A DNA stretch of 64,000 nt, from positions 1 to 64,000 of the forward strand of contig NZ_CANLRP010000013.1 in NCBI RefSeq assembly GCF_947493425.1, given 5' to 3'. How positions within the stretch are numbered: the stretch's first letter is position 1; each line of letters opens with the position of its first letter. This document shows, piece by piece, positions 51,112-59,719 of the stretch. A program made the position numbers and the translations under genes. This stretch comes from an uncultured Microscilla sp. Its GTDB lineage: Bacteria; Bacteroidota; Bacteroidia; Cytophagales; Microscillaceae. Under the pieces are notes generated by a model, which searched no databases, was not told where the DNA came from, and saw only the letters and a program-made list of their open reading frames with translations.

Positions 51112-53863
51112 ATTTTAACTTTCTAAGTGTAGCTTCAATCACTTCTATACATTTTGCCCGGTCGTATTTCCAAGTAAGGTAAGGGAGAGGAACGATAGGC
51201 ACTCCAGCCCTGCTTAATATCTTATAACGTTCTAGTGTAAATGCATTTTCGTAAATACCTGGAAACCCTATCAGGTTGATACCCATCGTTTTATGCTTGT
51301 CTTGTACCACAATGTCAATGTCGAGCCCGGCAATAGGGTAAGACCGAAAGCAATGGTACTTTAGCGATTGTAATGCCGTTTCTACCTCATCGGCAAAAGT
51401 ACAGTGAGCCCCCGATGGATCATAGTTACGGCTGAAATTTTTTTCCTCATCTACCACATAGCTTAAGTATTGCTTAAGCAAAGTTTGATTTTTCAACTCT
51501 TGAGGGGCGGCCGAGGTAACTACAAATTGCTTGGCACGAGCACGGGTAATCGCTACATTAAACAAGTCCTCTTTGTTGATGTGTACAAACGAGCCACTTG
51601 CCGAGTGTTGATCTACTACAAATGATATAAACATCATGTCGCGCTCTTCTCCTTGAAACGAGTGTGCGGTACCCACCATCAGGTTATGTTTTTTGAGCGA
51701 GGCAAGTGAAATTTCCTCCGAAATACGCTTGGTTAGATAGTCAACCTGTGCCCTAAATGGTGACAGCACCCCTATGCTGTGACAAATGTCTTTTGATAAA
51801 ATTTGCTCGTTTTCAACAGTCTTTTTTATGCGGGCAATAATCATCTCCGACTCGCCTTCATTGTAACCTTTGGGGCTGCGTTCTCCTTCATTGGTCAATA
51901 GTTGCAAACTTTTCACCCTTTCATTATGAGGGGTTTGGGTCATAAGGTTGAGCCTGTTTTGATAAAAAAACTTGTTACTAAAATTGATGATTTCAGGCAA
52001 GCTACGGTAGTGTTCATCCAAAAACGTGATAGCATCCTGGGTTTCTATAGAGCCATTTACTGCATCCAGCACGCTCTGGTTGCGGTAGTCAAGGTCAAAA
52101 GCGGTCTCATGGTCTAAATGGTGTTGCTTACGTAAAAAATTTTGTCTAGCCTCTGACAAAAACGATACATGACGCAATTGCGAGGGGTCACCCACAATTA
52201 CTACCCTTTTGGCACGCTGCAAAATCGCCAGGCAACTGGCAATGTCACACTGCGAAGCTTCGTCAATAATCGCCACATCAAACATATCTTGACGAAGTGG
52301 TAACACATTGCTCACGTCTGAAAGGTTAACCAACCAAATAGGAAAAGTACTTAGTATAGTGTCAAAATCGATGCTGTCAAAAAACTGTGCTTGTTTGTGC
52401 CCTTTGCGTGCCTTGATAGCCTTCAGGAAATTACTCAGGTCTTTGCGTTTAAACCTGATTACATCTACCAGCTTAAGTTGGTAGCCCAGGTGAATATATT
52501 CTTTGAGTAGCTTAGTACGTTGTGCCAGCAAGCCCTCAAGCTTTGACACCAGTTCCCAGTGAATAGGACGTTCAGTGCTTTTATTGCGTATTCGGTTGGT
52601 TTTAAAATTGACAATCCAGCGCTTGATCAGGTTTTTTGCCTGGTTGTTGGCAGCAATAAAGTTTCCCCATTTTATCTCCTCATTTACTCTTTGGTCAAAC
52701 AATACCTCAAGGGCTTGTATTTCTTGCTCAATGGTTTGCAAACGATTACCCATCTGCTGGTATTTCTTTTTTGCCTCAGGTACCTGGCCAGGGTCAGGAA
52801 TGCCAATGCCACTCAAAATATTCTTAATATACAGTTTAAGGTCTTTCATGTACTGGCTTTTACCACCACGAATTACCCCATTTTTAAACCCAAGCTGTTG
52901 TTCTATTTTATCGCCTACCACATCTACCGCATGGTTCATTTGAGAGGCGATTAATACCGACTCGCCTCTGGTGAGGTGGTCAGTAGCAAGGGCAGCTATA
53001 GTATAAGTTTTGCCCGTGCCTGGTGGTCCTACTACAATGCTTAGTGGGTGGCATTGTGCCATCGCCAATACTTTTTTCTGGGCTTTGCTGAGCACTGAAG
53101 GCACCAGCGATGGCTTGGGAGGTGGGTAGTGGGTGGGGGCAGCTTCACCAAACAATGCCTTGAGTGCACTTGAGAACTGATCACTATTGCCAATGATTCC
53201 TAGTTCATTGATTACTCCACGAGTTGTATTTGAACTCATCATAACACCTGCAGCGCTGGCTGGCACCAGACGCAGTATTTTCGATTTCATCAATTTTTTG
53301 AGTGCCTCTTCGTTCAGCAAATCTTCTGGATAGCGATACATCTCCTCAAAATTTACCTCAGTCCAAGATTGTTTGAGTACATCTGTCAATTCTTTGGTTT
53401 CGCTAAAAGTGATGGCTTCTTGTGGAATTTGCTTAAAAACCTCTTCCACATTATGATCTGGCTGGTTGAGCATTGCCAACAAAGGGTAGTTTACTTGTTG
53501 TTTGCTAAAATCTATTTTTACATAATAATCTTCTTTTTCCTTGATCAATTCGGCAGGGTAATAAAGCAGGGGAGCACAAAGTTTTCGGGGACCAATGTGT
53601 TCGTTGGGGTTATTGCCTGTTACAAAAAAAGCAAAGTAATACAGTGATTTTTCCCGTTGATAAAGCTGCAGTTCTTTTTCGATATGCTGTGCTGTGTCGA
53701 GCGGAATATATTCCTGAGGGAGGTTTTGATTAAGCAGTTGCTCTTGTTTGTCTGTAAAATTTTTATGCTCTATTTTTTTATCAAAAAGATTCCAAACAGT
53801 AGCCTCGCGTTGGTCTGCCTGATAACAATCTTTAAAATAATGAACCAGTTGTTGTATTCTCAT
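51110..53863 (-). CDS. SF1 helicase (AAA_11/AAA_12, Upf1-like) with degenerate nuclease-like C-terminus
   Basis: A 917-residue protein. Residues 1-250 are a poorly known N-terminal region. The helicase core has Walker A GPPGTGKTYT (279-287), an inserted coiled region to about 480, Walker B IIDEASQCD, then LDEHYRSLPEIINFSN, IGVLSPFRAQVDYL, GTAHSFQGEERDMMFISFV, and VAITRARAKQFVVTS. The last 90 residues resemble a Vsr/DUF559-type nuclease (FADEVETALQSL, then DIDIVVQDKHKTMGINLIG), but the usual glutamate of the second strand is Asn, so it may be inactive. Family members serve in DNA repair, RNA decay or anti-phage defence; the role here is open. Confidence 0.88.
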   Translation of the reverse strand: MRIQQLVHYFKDCYQADQREATVWNLFDKKIEHKNFTDKQEQLLNQNLPQEYIPLDTAQHIEKELQLYQREKSLYYFAFFVTGNNPNEHIGPRKLCAPLLYYPAELIKEKEDYYVKIDFSKQQVNYPLLAMLNQPDHNVEEVFKQIPQEAITFSETKELTDVLKQSWTEVNFEEMYRYPEDLLNEEALKKLMKSKILRLVPASAAGVMMSSNTTRGVINELGIIGNSDQFSSALKALFGEAAPTHYPPPKPSLVPSVLSKAQKKVLAMAQCHPLSIVVGPPGTGKTYTIAALATDHLTRGESVLIASQMNHAVDVVGDKIEQQLGFKNGVIRGGKSQYMKDLKLYIKNILSGIGIPDPGQVPEAKKKYQQMGNRLQTIEQEIQALEVLFDQRVNEEIKWGNFIAANNQAKNLIKRWIVNFKTNRIRNKSTERPIHWELVSKLEGLLAQRTKLLKEYIHLGYQLKLVDVIRFKRKDLSNFLKAIKARKGHKQAQFFDSIDFDTILSTFPIWLVNLSDVSNVLPLRQDMFDVAIIDEASQCDIASCLAILQRAKRVVIVGDPSQLRHVSFLSEARQNFLRKQHHLDHETAFDLDYRNQSVLDAVNGSIETQDAITFLDEHYRSLPEIINFSNKFFYQNRLNLMTQTPHNERVKSLQLLTNEGERSPKGYNEGESEMIIARIKKTVENEQILSKDICHSIGVLSPFRAQVDYLTKRISEEISLASLKKHNLMVGTAHSFQGEERDMMFISFVVDQHSASGSFVHINKEDLFNVAITRARAKQFVVTSAAPQELKNQTLLKQYLSYVVDEEKNFSRNYDPSGAHCTFADEVETALQSLKYHCFRSYPIAGLDIDIVVQDKHKTMGINLIGFPGIYENAFTLERYKILSRAGVPIVPLPYLTWKYDRAKCIEVIEATLRKLK

Positions 53864-53942
53864 AGTTTGATTTTTACCTCACTATCAAATATACCATTTT
53901 CATTCTAAATAACCACCAAACACCTAAGACCTCCGAGGTTAT

Positions 53943-54029
53943 TTACTTTTTCTTGATGCGCATTGTCAGATAAAGCAATACTACTGTAGCGGCTAAAAGT
54001 CCCCATCCTATAAACGAAAATATCTCCAT
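53943..54029 (-). CDS. 28-residue single-pass membrane miniprotein
   Basis: An ORF coding MEIFSFIGWGLLAATVVLLY then LTMRIKKK: one hydrophobic helix and a basic end, the usual shape of a real membrane micropeptide (positive-inside). On the minus strand a TAACTTTT box with TTG 17 bp before it lies just upstream. It lies 79 bp before the helicase start on the same strand. No homologue is known to me. Confidence 0.4.
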   Translation of the reverse strand: MEIFSFIGWGLLAATVVLLYLTMRIKKK

Positions 54030-54230
54030 AATTGAAAAGTTAAAGTAGTGTGAAATAAACAAAGCCCTCAAGTTAGGGAAAATAGAGTTTTCTTGTCAAA
54101 AACAGGCATTGTATTTACATATCAAGGTATCCCATTTGCTCATTTTCTCCATTTCTCTAGCCATAGATGTTGGGTAAGCCAATTGCTGGTGTGCCGAACA
54201 AAAATGCTTTTAAGGGAGTTTACTAAGTCT

Positions 54231-54641
54231 ATGAAGCTAAAAGAGTTAAGAAATACTCGTCCCCCCAAAGCATTGAAAAAGTATAGTCAAGACGAATATC
54301 AGGTAATATGGATTGGGGATTATTGGGATGCTCCCATGACAGGAATACTACAAATAGCTACACAATTTTTTTGGTTTGAACTCATCAAAGAAAACTGGAC
54401 TCAGGATGATTGGTTCAGGCGATATGCCATTGTAGAGCTTTCAGCTGAGCAACTAGAGAGGGAGTGGCAGGTACACGAAGATTTTCAGCGGTATGTAGGT
54501 ATTCACTGGGATGTAAATATGGTAAAACCCCCACCAGTATTTGTGGCAAATCAGCAAGATACTTTTTACGAAACCCACCAGGCATATATCAATTCCAATC
54601 CTTTTGAAAACAACGAAGTAGTGGGTTGGTTTGAGCGTTGA
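54231..54641 (+). CDS. Conserved hypothetical protein
   Basis: About 136 residues from the ATG at 54231; ATGs at 54204 or 54093 are also open, but the residues they add look like read-through. The sequence is soluble and rich in aromatics: EYQVIWIGDYWDAPMTGILQ, FFWFELIKENWTQDDWFRRY, ELSAEQLEREWQVHEDFQRYV. I recognise no family. It lies divergent from the helicase and before the 34-bp array. Confidence 0.5.
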   Translation: MKLKELRNTRPPKALKKYSQDEYQVIWIGDYWDAPMTGILQIATQFFWFELIKENWTQDDWFRRYAIVELSAEQLEREWQVHEDFQRYVGIHWDVNMVKPPPVFVANQQDTFYETHQAYINSNPFENNEVVGWFER

Positions 54642-54690
54642 GTGTAGTTATAGCCTCAAGGTACGAGCGGCAAGCTTCAAGTTTTTTCTG

Positions 54691-55013
54691 AGCCTTTAGC
54701 TTTTTTTTATCTTGGTGTAGTTTTAGCCTTTTTTTGTCTGTTTGTAGGGGGCTTTTAGCCTTTAGCTTTTTTTGATCCTGGTGTAGCTTTAGCCTTTAGC
54801 TTTTTTTGATCCTGGTGTAGTTTTAGCCTTTAGCTTTTTTTTATCTTGGTGTAGCTTTAGCCTTTAGCTTTTTTTGATCTTGGTGTAGCTTTAGCCTTTA
54901 GCTTTTTTTGATCCTGGTGTAGTTTTAGCCTTTAGCTTTTTTTGATCTTGGTGTAGCTTTAGCCTTTAGCTTTTTTTGATCCTGGTGTAGTTTTAGCCTT
55001 TAGCTTTTTTTTG
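54691..55013. repeat. 34-bp tandem repeat array
   Basis: Ten units (starts 54691, 54725, 54757, then every 34 bp to 54995; the second is degenerate at 32 bp and the last partial). The unit reads AGCCTTTAGCTTTTTTTGAT then CCTGGTGTAGTTTT. Two variants differ at GATC[C/T]TGG and GTAG[C/T]TTT and alternate in places, which shows recent expansion by units of 34 or 68 bp. There are no unique spacers, so it is not CRISPR, and 34 is not a multiple of 3, so it is not coding. Confidence 0.9.
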
Positions 55014-55031
55014 AGCTACGAAGGACTTTTA

Positions 55032-55155
55032 GCGTCGCTTTGCGCTCATTCGTAATTCGTAATTCTCAAATTCGTAATTTAGTCTGTAGACCATAGTCGC
55101 TTTGCGCTCATTCGTAATTCGTAATTCTCAAATTCGTAATTAGTCTATTCGTAAT
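55032..55155. repeat. Two-copy repeat with CGTAATTCGTAATT
   Basis: GTCGCTTTGCGCTCATTCGT plus AATTCGTAATTCTCAAATTC occurs twice, about 62 bp apart. CGTAATTCGTAATTCTCAA is also at 25707 after bioB. It directly follows the 34-bp array and reaches the stop of the next gene. Confidence 0.7.
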
Positions 55156-55163
55156 TAAAAAAA

Positions 55164-55589
55164 TCACTTCTTCATTTGCTGCGCTACCAAATACCCAAAC
55201 TGGTACAAGTGTTGGTGAAAGTGCTGTACACAACGTTCACGGATGTGATTGACGTGTAACAAGTGATACCGATCCATTTCGAGCAAACAATGCTTTTTTC
55301 CTTGAGTATAATAATAAATACCGTTGCGGTCCCAAAAATAGCGGACTTGCACCCCATAAATCATAAAGTCAACAAAAGGATCATCCAGCTTACCACTGCA
55401 TCCAGTATGCTCACGCAGCGTCAGTAGCTCCACAAACAATACCCGTAAAGCTTGATCTGGAGGCATTGTTACTACATTTACCATCAGTTGGAAGGCAAGC
55501 TCTATATTGGCAGGTTGTTGGGTATAAATCAACGACCGTATTTTGTTTATTTGCTCATGGTCAGTTTTATCTTCGTCTTTAGCAGTCAT
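55164..55589 (-). CDS. Hypothetical protein
   Basis: A 141-residue soluble protein with a start like helical-repeat proteins of this phylum (KIRSLIYTQQPANIELAFQL) and a mixed remainder (FVDFMIYGVQVRYFWDRNGIYY, then HHLYQFGYLVAQQMKK-like end). No family is recognised. The next gene upstream on this strand is the VWA protein; the gap is 157 bp, so linkage is uncertain. Confidence 0.5.
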   Translation of the reverse strand: MTAKDEDKTDHEQINKIRSLIYTQQPANIELAFQLMVNVVTMPPDQALRVLFVELLTLREHTGCSGKLDDPFVDFMIYGVQVRYFWDRNGIYYYTQGKKHCLLEMDRYHLLHVNHIRERCVQHFHQHLYQFGYLVAQQMKK

Positions 55590-55746
55590 AAGTAGTCAAA
55601 ATTTTTTAGGTGCCAGCGACTGGATGTTCTTTAATAAGTAACCCTCACTTATCTTTTTCTTGTATTTGCAAATTAGAGAATAGCCATTAATACCACACAA
55701 AAAACAGAACAGCTAATGGCTAAACCCTACACAGAGAACAGAAAAA

Positions 55747-56946
55747 CTAACCCTCAAACTTAAGCTTTTTATCCTTGAGCCCTCGCATTGCCTGCGTAAG
55801 CCCATCCAGCGTAAGCGGATACATTCTGTCTTTCATGATCTCCTTGATTTGTTCAATAGATGGGGTATACTCCCAGTACTTATGATCGGTAGGGTTGAGC
55901 CAGATGTAATTCGGGTAATTCTCCTTCAGGCGTTCTAGCCAAACCTTGCCCGATTCCTCATTATAATGCTCTACACTGCCATATTGTGCGGTTACTTCAT
56001 AAGGTCCCATAGTAGCGTCGCCTACCAAAATCACCTTATAGTCTTTATTGTATTTATTGAAAATTTCATAAGTGGGAATGCGTTCTTCGTGACGACGGCG
56101 GTTGTCTTTCCAGACATATTCGTACAGACAATTATGAAAATAATAAAACTCAAGATGTTTGAACTCATACTTAGCAGCAGAGAAAAACTTCTCACACAAA
56201 TGAATATAACTATCCATAGACCCTCCAATGTCAAACAAAATCAACACCTTCACATTGTTCTTCTTTACAGGTACCATTTCCAGGTCTAGCCAGCCCCCAT
56301 TTTTAGAAGTTTTTTTAATGGTAGTATTAATGTCCAACTCATCCTGCACCCCCTCACGAGTCAATATACGCAATCGGCGCAAAGCCATCTTCATATTACG
56401 GGTGTTAAGCTCTACATTATCGTCCAGGTTTTTATAAGCACGCTTGTCCCACACCTTGGTTGCCCTTCCGTGTCGTCCCTCTTTTTGCCCTATACGTACC
56501 CCCTCAGGGTTGTAGCCATTGGCGCCAAACGGCGAAGTACCCATAGTACCTATCCAAGTGTTGCCCCCTTGGTGTCTTTCTTTTTGTTGCTCCATCAACT
56601 CTTTAAAACGTTCCATTAACGCTTCGAGCCCACCCATTGCCTCAATAAGAGCTTTCTCTTCTTCGGTAAAATCGCGTGCTCCCAAGTTCTCCAGCCACTC
56701 TTTCGGGATTTCTACCAACTGCTCGATACTTTGGTTGTGTACCCCTTGCATAAACAAACCAAACAGCTGATCAAACTTATCAAGGTTTTTCTCATGTTTG
56801 ACCAATATAGACCTACTCAAGGCATAAAAATCATCTACATTATACTCAATGACTCCCTTGCTCAGTGCTTCCATCAAGGTCAGGTGTTCTCTCAGGCTTA
56901 CAGGTAAACCATTGTTTCTTAGAAGGTAAAAAAAGTTGATGAGCAT
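55747..56946 (-). CDS. VWA-domain CoxE-like protein
   Basis: A 399-residue protein. The C-terminal half is a CoxE-type von Willebrand A domain with an altered MIDAS, ILFDIGGSMDSYIHLCE (D.G.S), and LVGDATMGPYEVT. The N-terminal part is helical (NFFYLLRNNGLPVSLREHLTLM), like other CoxE/YeaD-type proteins, with a Gly/Asn-rich stretch in the middle (GTSPFGANGYNPEGV). Most relatives work with a MoxR AAA ATPase; none is encoded here. Probably a chaperone or assembly factor. Confidence 0.8.
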   Translation of the reverse strand: MLINFFYLLRNNGLPVSLREHLTLMEALSKGVIEYNVDDFYALSRSILVKHEKNLDKFDQLFGLFMQGVHNQSIEQLVEIPKEWLENLGARDFTEEEKALIEAMGGLEALMERFKELMEQQKERHQGGNTWIGTMGTSPFGANGYNPEGVRIGQKEGRHGRATKVWDKRAYKNLDDNVELNTRNMKMALRRLRILTREGVQDELDINTTIKKTSKNGGWLDLEMVPVKKNNVKVLILFDIGGSMDSYIHLCEKFFSAAKYEFKHLEFYYFHNCLYEYVWKDNRRRHEERIPTYEIFNKYNKDYKVILVGDATMGPYEVTAQYGSVEHYNEESGKVWLERLKENYPNYIWLNPTDHKYWEYTPSIEQIKEIMKDRMYPLTLDGLTQAMRGLKDKKLKFEG

Positions 56947-57109
56947 ATTTTAGTGGGTTTAATATCAAACATTATCTATGCGGTGGTATAGCAAATACAG
57001 TCGTTGAATACTATTGTATAAACGAAGCTTTTGGCGCATTTCTGCAAAATATACATAACCTAATGAAAAGAAAAATTGTTGTAAGTGAAAAGCATTAGAG
57101 CGATGCCTG

Positions 57110-57304
57110 TTATGAGGTGGGGGCAGGAGGCGCTTTGAGTTCCAAAAACTTATGACACAGCTCTTTATCATAGCAATAATACTGATGCTTAATATTGCCT
57201 TGAGCATCTTTGGCAGCAAACTTTTGTAAATGAGTGGCAGGAACCGCCAGTTGGCATACCGAGCACAGTTCCCAACCACTTTCAAGGTTATTTACGCGAC
57301 TCAT
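57110..57304 (-). CDS. Zinc-ribbon miniprotein
   Basis: A 64-residue protein with four cysteines in C-x2-C...C-x5-C form (ELCSVCQLAVPATHL, then YYCYDKELCHKF), probably one zinc site. Its start overlaps the ispD stop by 17 bp, so translation is coupled. No family is recognised; it may regulate or bind nucleic acid or protein. Confidence 0.6.
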   Translation of the reverse strand: MSRVNNLESGWELCSVCQLAVPATHLQKFAAKDAQGNIKHQYYCYDKELCHKFLELKAPPAPTS

Positions 57305-57992
57305 CCAATATCGCTTTGGCTATTGCCAAATCTTCGGGGGTAGTAATTTTAATATTTTGGTACGATCCATTGATAAGGTGGACTGCGTGCCCGGCTTTCT
57401 CAAATACACTGGCGTCATCGGTCAGCTCAGGCGTTTCTTCTATTTCGTAAGCTGCTTTAATGGCGTTTACCCTAAAAGCCTGAGGGGTTTGCATTAGCCT
57501 GAAATTATCCCGGTTGATTGCCTTGGTGCCACCATCTGGTTGCACCTCACGAATAGAATCTTTAAGATCTACTGAGGCAATAGCACAGCCATTGTTAGAC
57601 GCTTCTACGTGGCTGAGTGCAATGGTTTTGACAGCTACCAACGGACGAACTCCGTCATGAATAGCTACTGTGCTTTGCATACCAGGAGCTACATCGTCAG
57701 CATCGGCCTCAATAGCAGCCAACCCTTTCTTTACCGATTGAAAACGTGTTTTGCCACCTGCTACAATCTTATAGTCATAGTCAAAGCTGTGTTGACTCAC
57801 GAGGTGTTTCCAGTAATCTATTTCGTCTTTGGGCAATACCAAGACAATTTTGATCAGGGGCGAAAAAAGGTAAAACCTTGAAATGGTATGCATCAAGATT
57901 GGCTTTCCAAGAATTTCGAGGAATTGTTTAGGAGTATCATTGTTCATACGGGTTCCGCTGCCACCCGCTACTATGAGTGCATATTTTGCCAT
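57288..57992 (-). CDS. ispD: 2-C-methyl-D-erythritol 4-phosphate cytidylyltransferase IspD
   Basis: 234 residues from the ATG at 57992 (MAKYALIVAGGSGTRM); a start at 58079 would add 29 residues that do not match the family. It joins CTP and MEP in the non-mevalonate isoprenoid pathway. Family marks: GGSGTRMNNDTPKQFLEILGKPIL, VAIHDGVRPLV, LMQTPQAFR, TDDASVFEKAGHAV, NIKITTPEDLAIA. It overlaps the zinc-ribbon gene downstream. Confidence 0.95.
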   Translation of the reverse strand: MAKYALIVAGGSGTRMNNDTPKQFLEILGKPILMHTISRFYLFSPLIKIVLVLPKDEIDYWKHLVSQHSFDYDYKIVAGGKTRFQSVKKGLAAIEADADDVAPGMQSTVAIHDGVRPLVAVKTIALSHVEASNNGCAIASVDLKDSIREVQPDGGTKAINRDNFRLMQTPQAFRVNAIKAAYEIEETPELTDDASVFEKAGHAVHLINGSYQNIKITTPEDLAIAKAILDESRK

Positions 57993-58586
57993 AACTTCCA
58001 GAGATAGTTCAAAACATTTTTCAAAAGATAACGAAGGAATGGTGGAAAAATGAATACTTGCTTTTCCACTACTCCTCAAAGCAAATACAGGTAACCCTGG
58101 CTACTTTTGCTTGACCTATAAAGGTTGAAAAAATACGCTCAATATACAATGACTTGTAAATATTATTATAAAAAAAAGTGATTGGAATCTCCAATCACTT
58201 TTATTCATGAGAACTGTTTTTTCATAATGATTATAGTGTGCATAACATGGTAAAAGCATTTAACTTAAACCCATATCGTTTGATTACTTTCACCTACAAG
58301 ACACACTTGTGGCTAAAAAGTAGTAGAGGGAGTAAAGATTTTTTTGTTTTTTTTCAATGCATTTCTTATGGTTTGTTGTAATGTGTTGATTTTTAGTGAT
58401 TTATGTACCTAACGGCTCAACAGCTATATTTGATATATGCCCAAATATTTTTATATTGTTCTCTACTAATACTCAACAGATATAAGGGTTTAAAACACAA
58501 TGATGCGTCGAATAGGTTATTATATATACATAGTATTTAAAGTGCCTGTTGACATCATCTCCTTACAAGAAAACGCGCAAATTTTC
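57993..58586. promoter_or_regulatory. Divergent region with a hairpin and a promoter
   Basis: 594 bp between ispD and the peroxidase gene. AAAAGTGATTGGA pairs with CCAATCACTTTT at 58175-58203, terminator-like, between genes that diverge, so no upstream gene explains it. A perfect TATATTTG at 58425-58432 is a good -7 box for the plus-strand gene, though no TTG is well placed. Confidence 0.45.
58175..58203. terminator. Orphan terminator-like hairpin
   Basis: A 12-bp perfect stem with a 4-base loop and A/T runs on both sides. It lies in a divergent gap, where no gene ends. It might end an unseen small RNA or act as an insulator. Confidence 0.45.
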
Positions 58587-59684
58587 ATGATAAAAATTCG
58601 TTTTAAACATATAGGGTTGTTATTCATTATTTTATGTCAAATGTCTTGTCGTAAGGCAGAAGATACTACCCCTGCCAACCCGCCTTTTTCGTTGAACACC
58701 CCCGATCACTTTGGGAATAGCTTTGTAATACCCAACGATAACCCCACTACCCAAGCTGGCGTAGACCTGGGGAAACATTTGTTTTTTGACAAACGTATTT
58801 CTTCTACCAATCAAGTGTCTTGTGCCTCTTGTCATCAGCCTGCCAAAGCTTTTACTGATGGCAAAGCAGTAAGCACTGGGATAAACGGACGCACTACCAG
58901 CCGAAGTGCCATGTCGTTGGTCAACTTGCTATGGGTAGATCGTTTGTTTTGGGATGGTCGGTCAAAAACTCTCGAAGAGCAAGCTCTTTTGCCTATACAA
59001 GACGAGCGCGAAATGGGGTTGACTTTGGAAGAACTCACCACAAAATTACAGGCTTTGCCCGAATATGTGACCAGGTTTAAACAAGCGTTTGGCACTGAAA
59101 CTATCTCGGCTGACCTGGTGGCAAAAGCCTTGGCGCAATTTCAACGTACTTTGATTTCAGCTGGCTCAAGGTATGATAAAATAGCCAGAGGAGAAGTACA
59201 GCCCACTGCCAGAGAGCAGCGTGCCATTGATTTGTTTTTTACCCATCCAGAGCCTGCTGCGCCTATTCCTTTGCGAGGGGGCAATTGTGGCGATTGTCAC
59301 GGGGGAAATCTCACCACTTTGAACACTTTTCATAACAATGGGCTAGAGGTGGTACCTAAAGATTTAGGCTTGGCAGTGGTAACAGGGCAGGCAAGCGATC
59401 AGGGCAAAATGCGGGCGCCTTCGCTCAGAAATATTGCCCTGACGGCACCTTATATGCACGATGGCAGGTTTAACACCTTGGAAGAAGTGCTGGATCATTA
59501 CAATGAACACATAAAGGCTGCGCAAAACCTTGATCCTTTGATTACGGCTGCCAGCAACGAAGTGCAAGGCAAAACGCTGGCTTTGACTACACAAGAAAAG
59601 GCAGATATTGTTTTTTTTCTGAAAATGTTGACTGACTCTGCCTTCGTTCAAAATCCAGCTTTTCAAAATCCTTTTGAGCAGTAA
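58587..59684 (+). CDS. Di-heme cytochrome c peroxidase lipoprotein
   Basis: 365 residues from the ATG at 58587, which places a lipoprotein signal (IGLLFIILCQMSC) at the start; the ATG at 58500 would bury it. Two c-type heme sites are seen, CASCH (79-83) and CGDCH (234-238), with the CcpA-type blocks GVDLGKHLFFDKRISST, DGRSKTLEEQALLPI, MRAPSLRNIALTAPYMHDGR. It reduces H2O2 using cytochrome c. It is probably on the outer or inner membrane facing the periplasm. Confidence 0.93.
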   Translation: MIKIRFKHIGLLFIILCQMSCRKAEDTTPANPPFSLNTPDHFGNSFVIPNDNPTTQAGVDLGKHLFFDKRISSTNQVSCASCHQPAKAFTDGKAVSTGINGRTTSRSAMSLVNLLWVDRLFWDGRSKTLEEQALLPIQDEREMGLTLEELTTKLQALPEYVTRFKQAFGTETISADLVAKALAQFQRTLISAGSRYDKIARGEVQPTAREQRAIDLFFTHPEPAAPIPLRGGNCGDCHGGNLTTLNTFHNNGLEVVPKDLGLAVVTGQASDQGKMRAPSLRNIALTAPYMHDGRFNTLEEVLDHYNEHIKAAQNLDPLITAASNEVQGKTLALTTQEKADIVFFLKMLTDSAFVQNPAFQNPFEQ

Positions 59685-59719
59685 AAATATACACAATATT
59701 GTACCGAAAACTATAGATT

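Noticed and set aside
54691-55013. Tandem 34-bp array as a CRISPR array
   Set aside because: Units are directly joined and alike throughout, with no unique spacers, no flanking leader and no cas genes.
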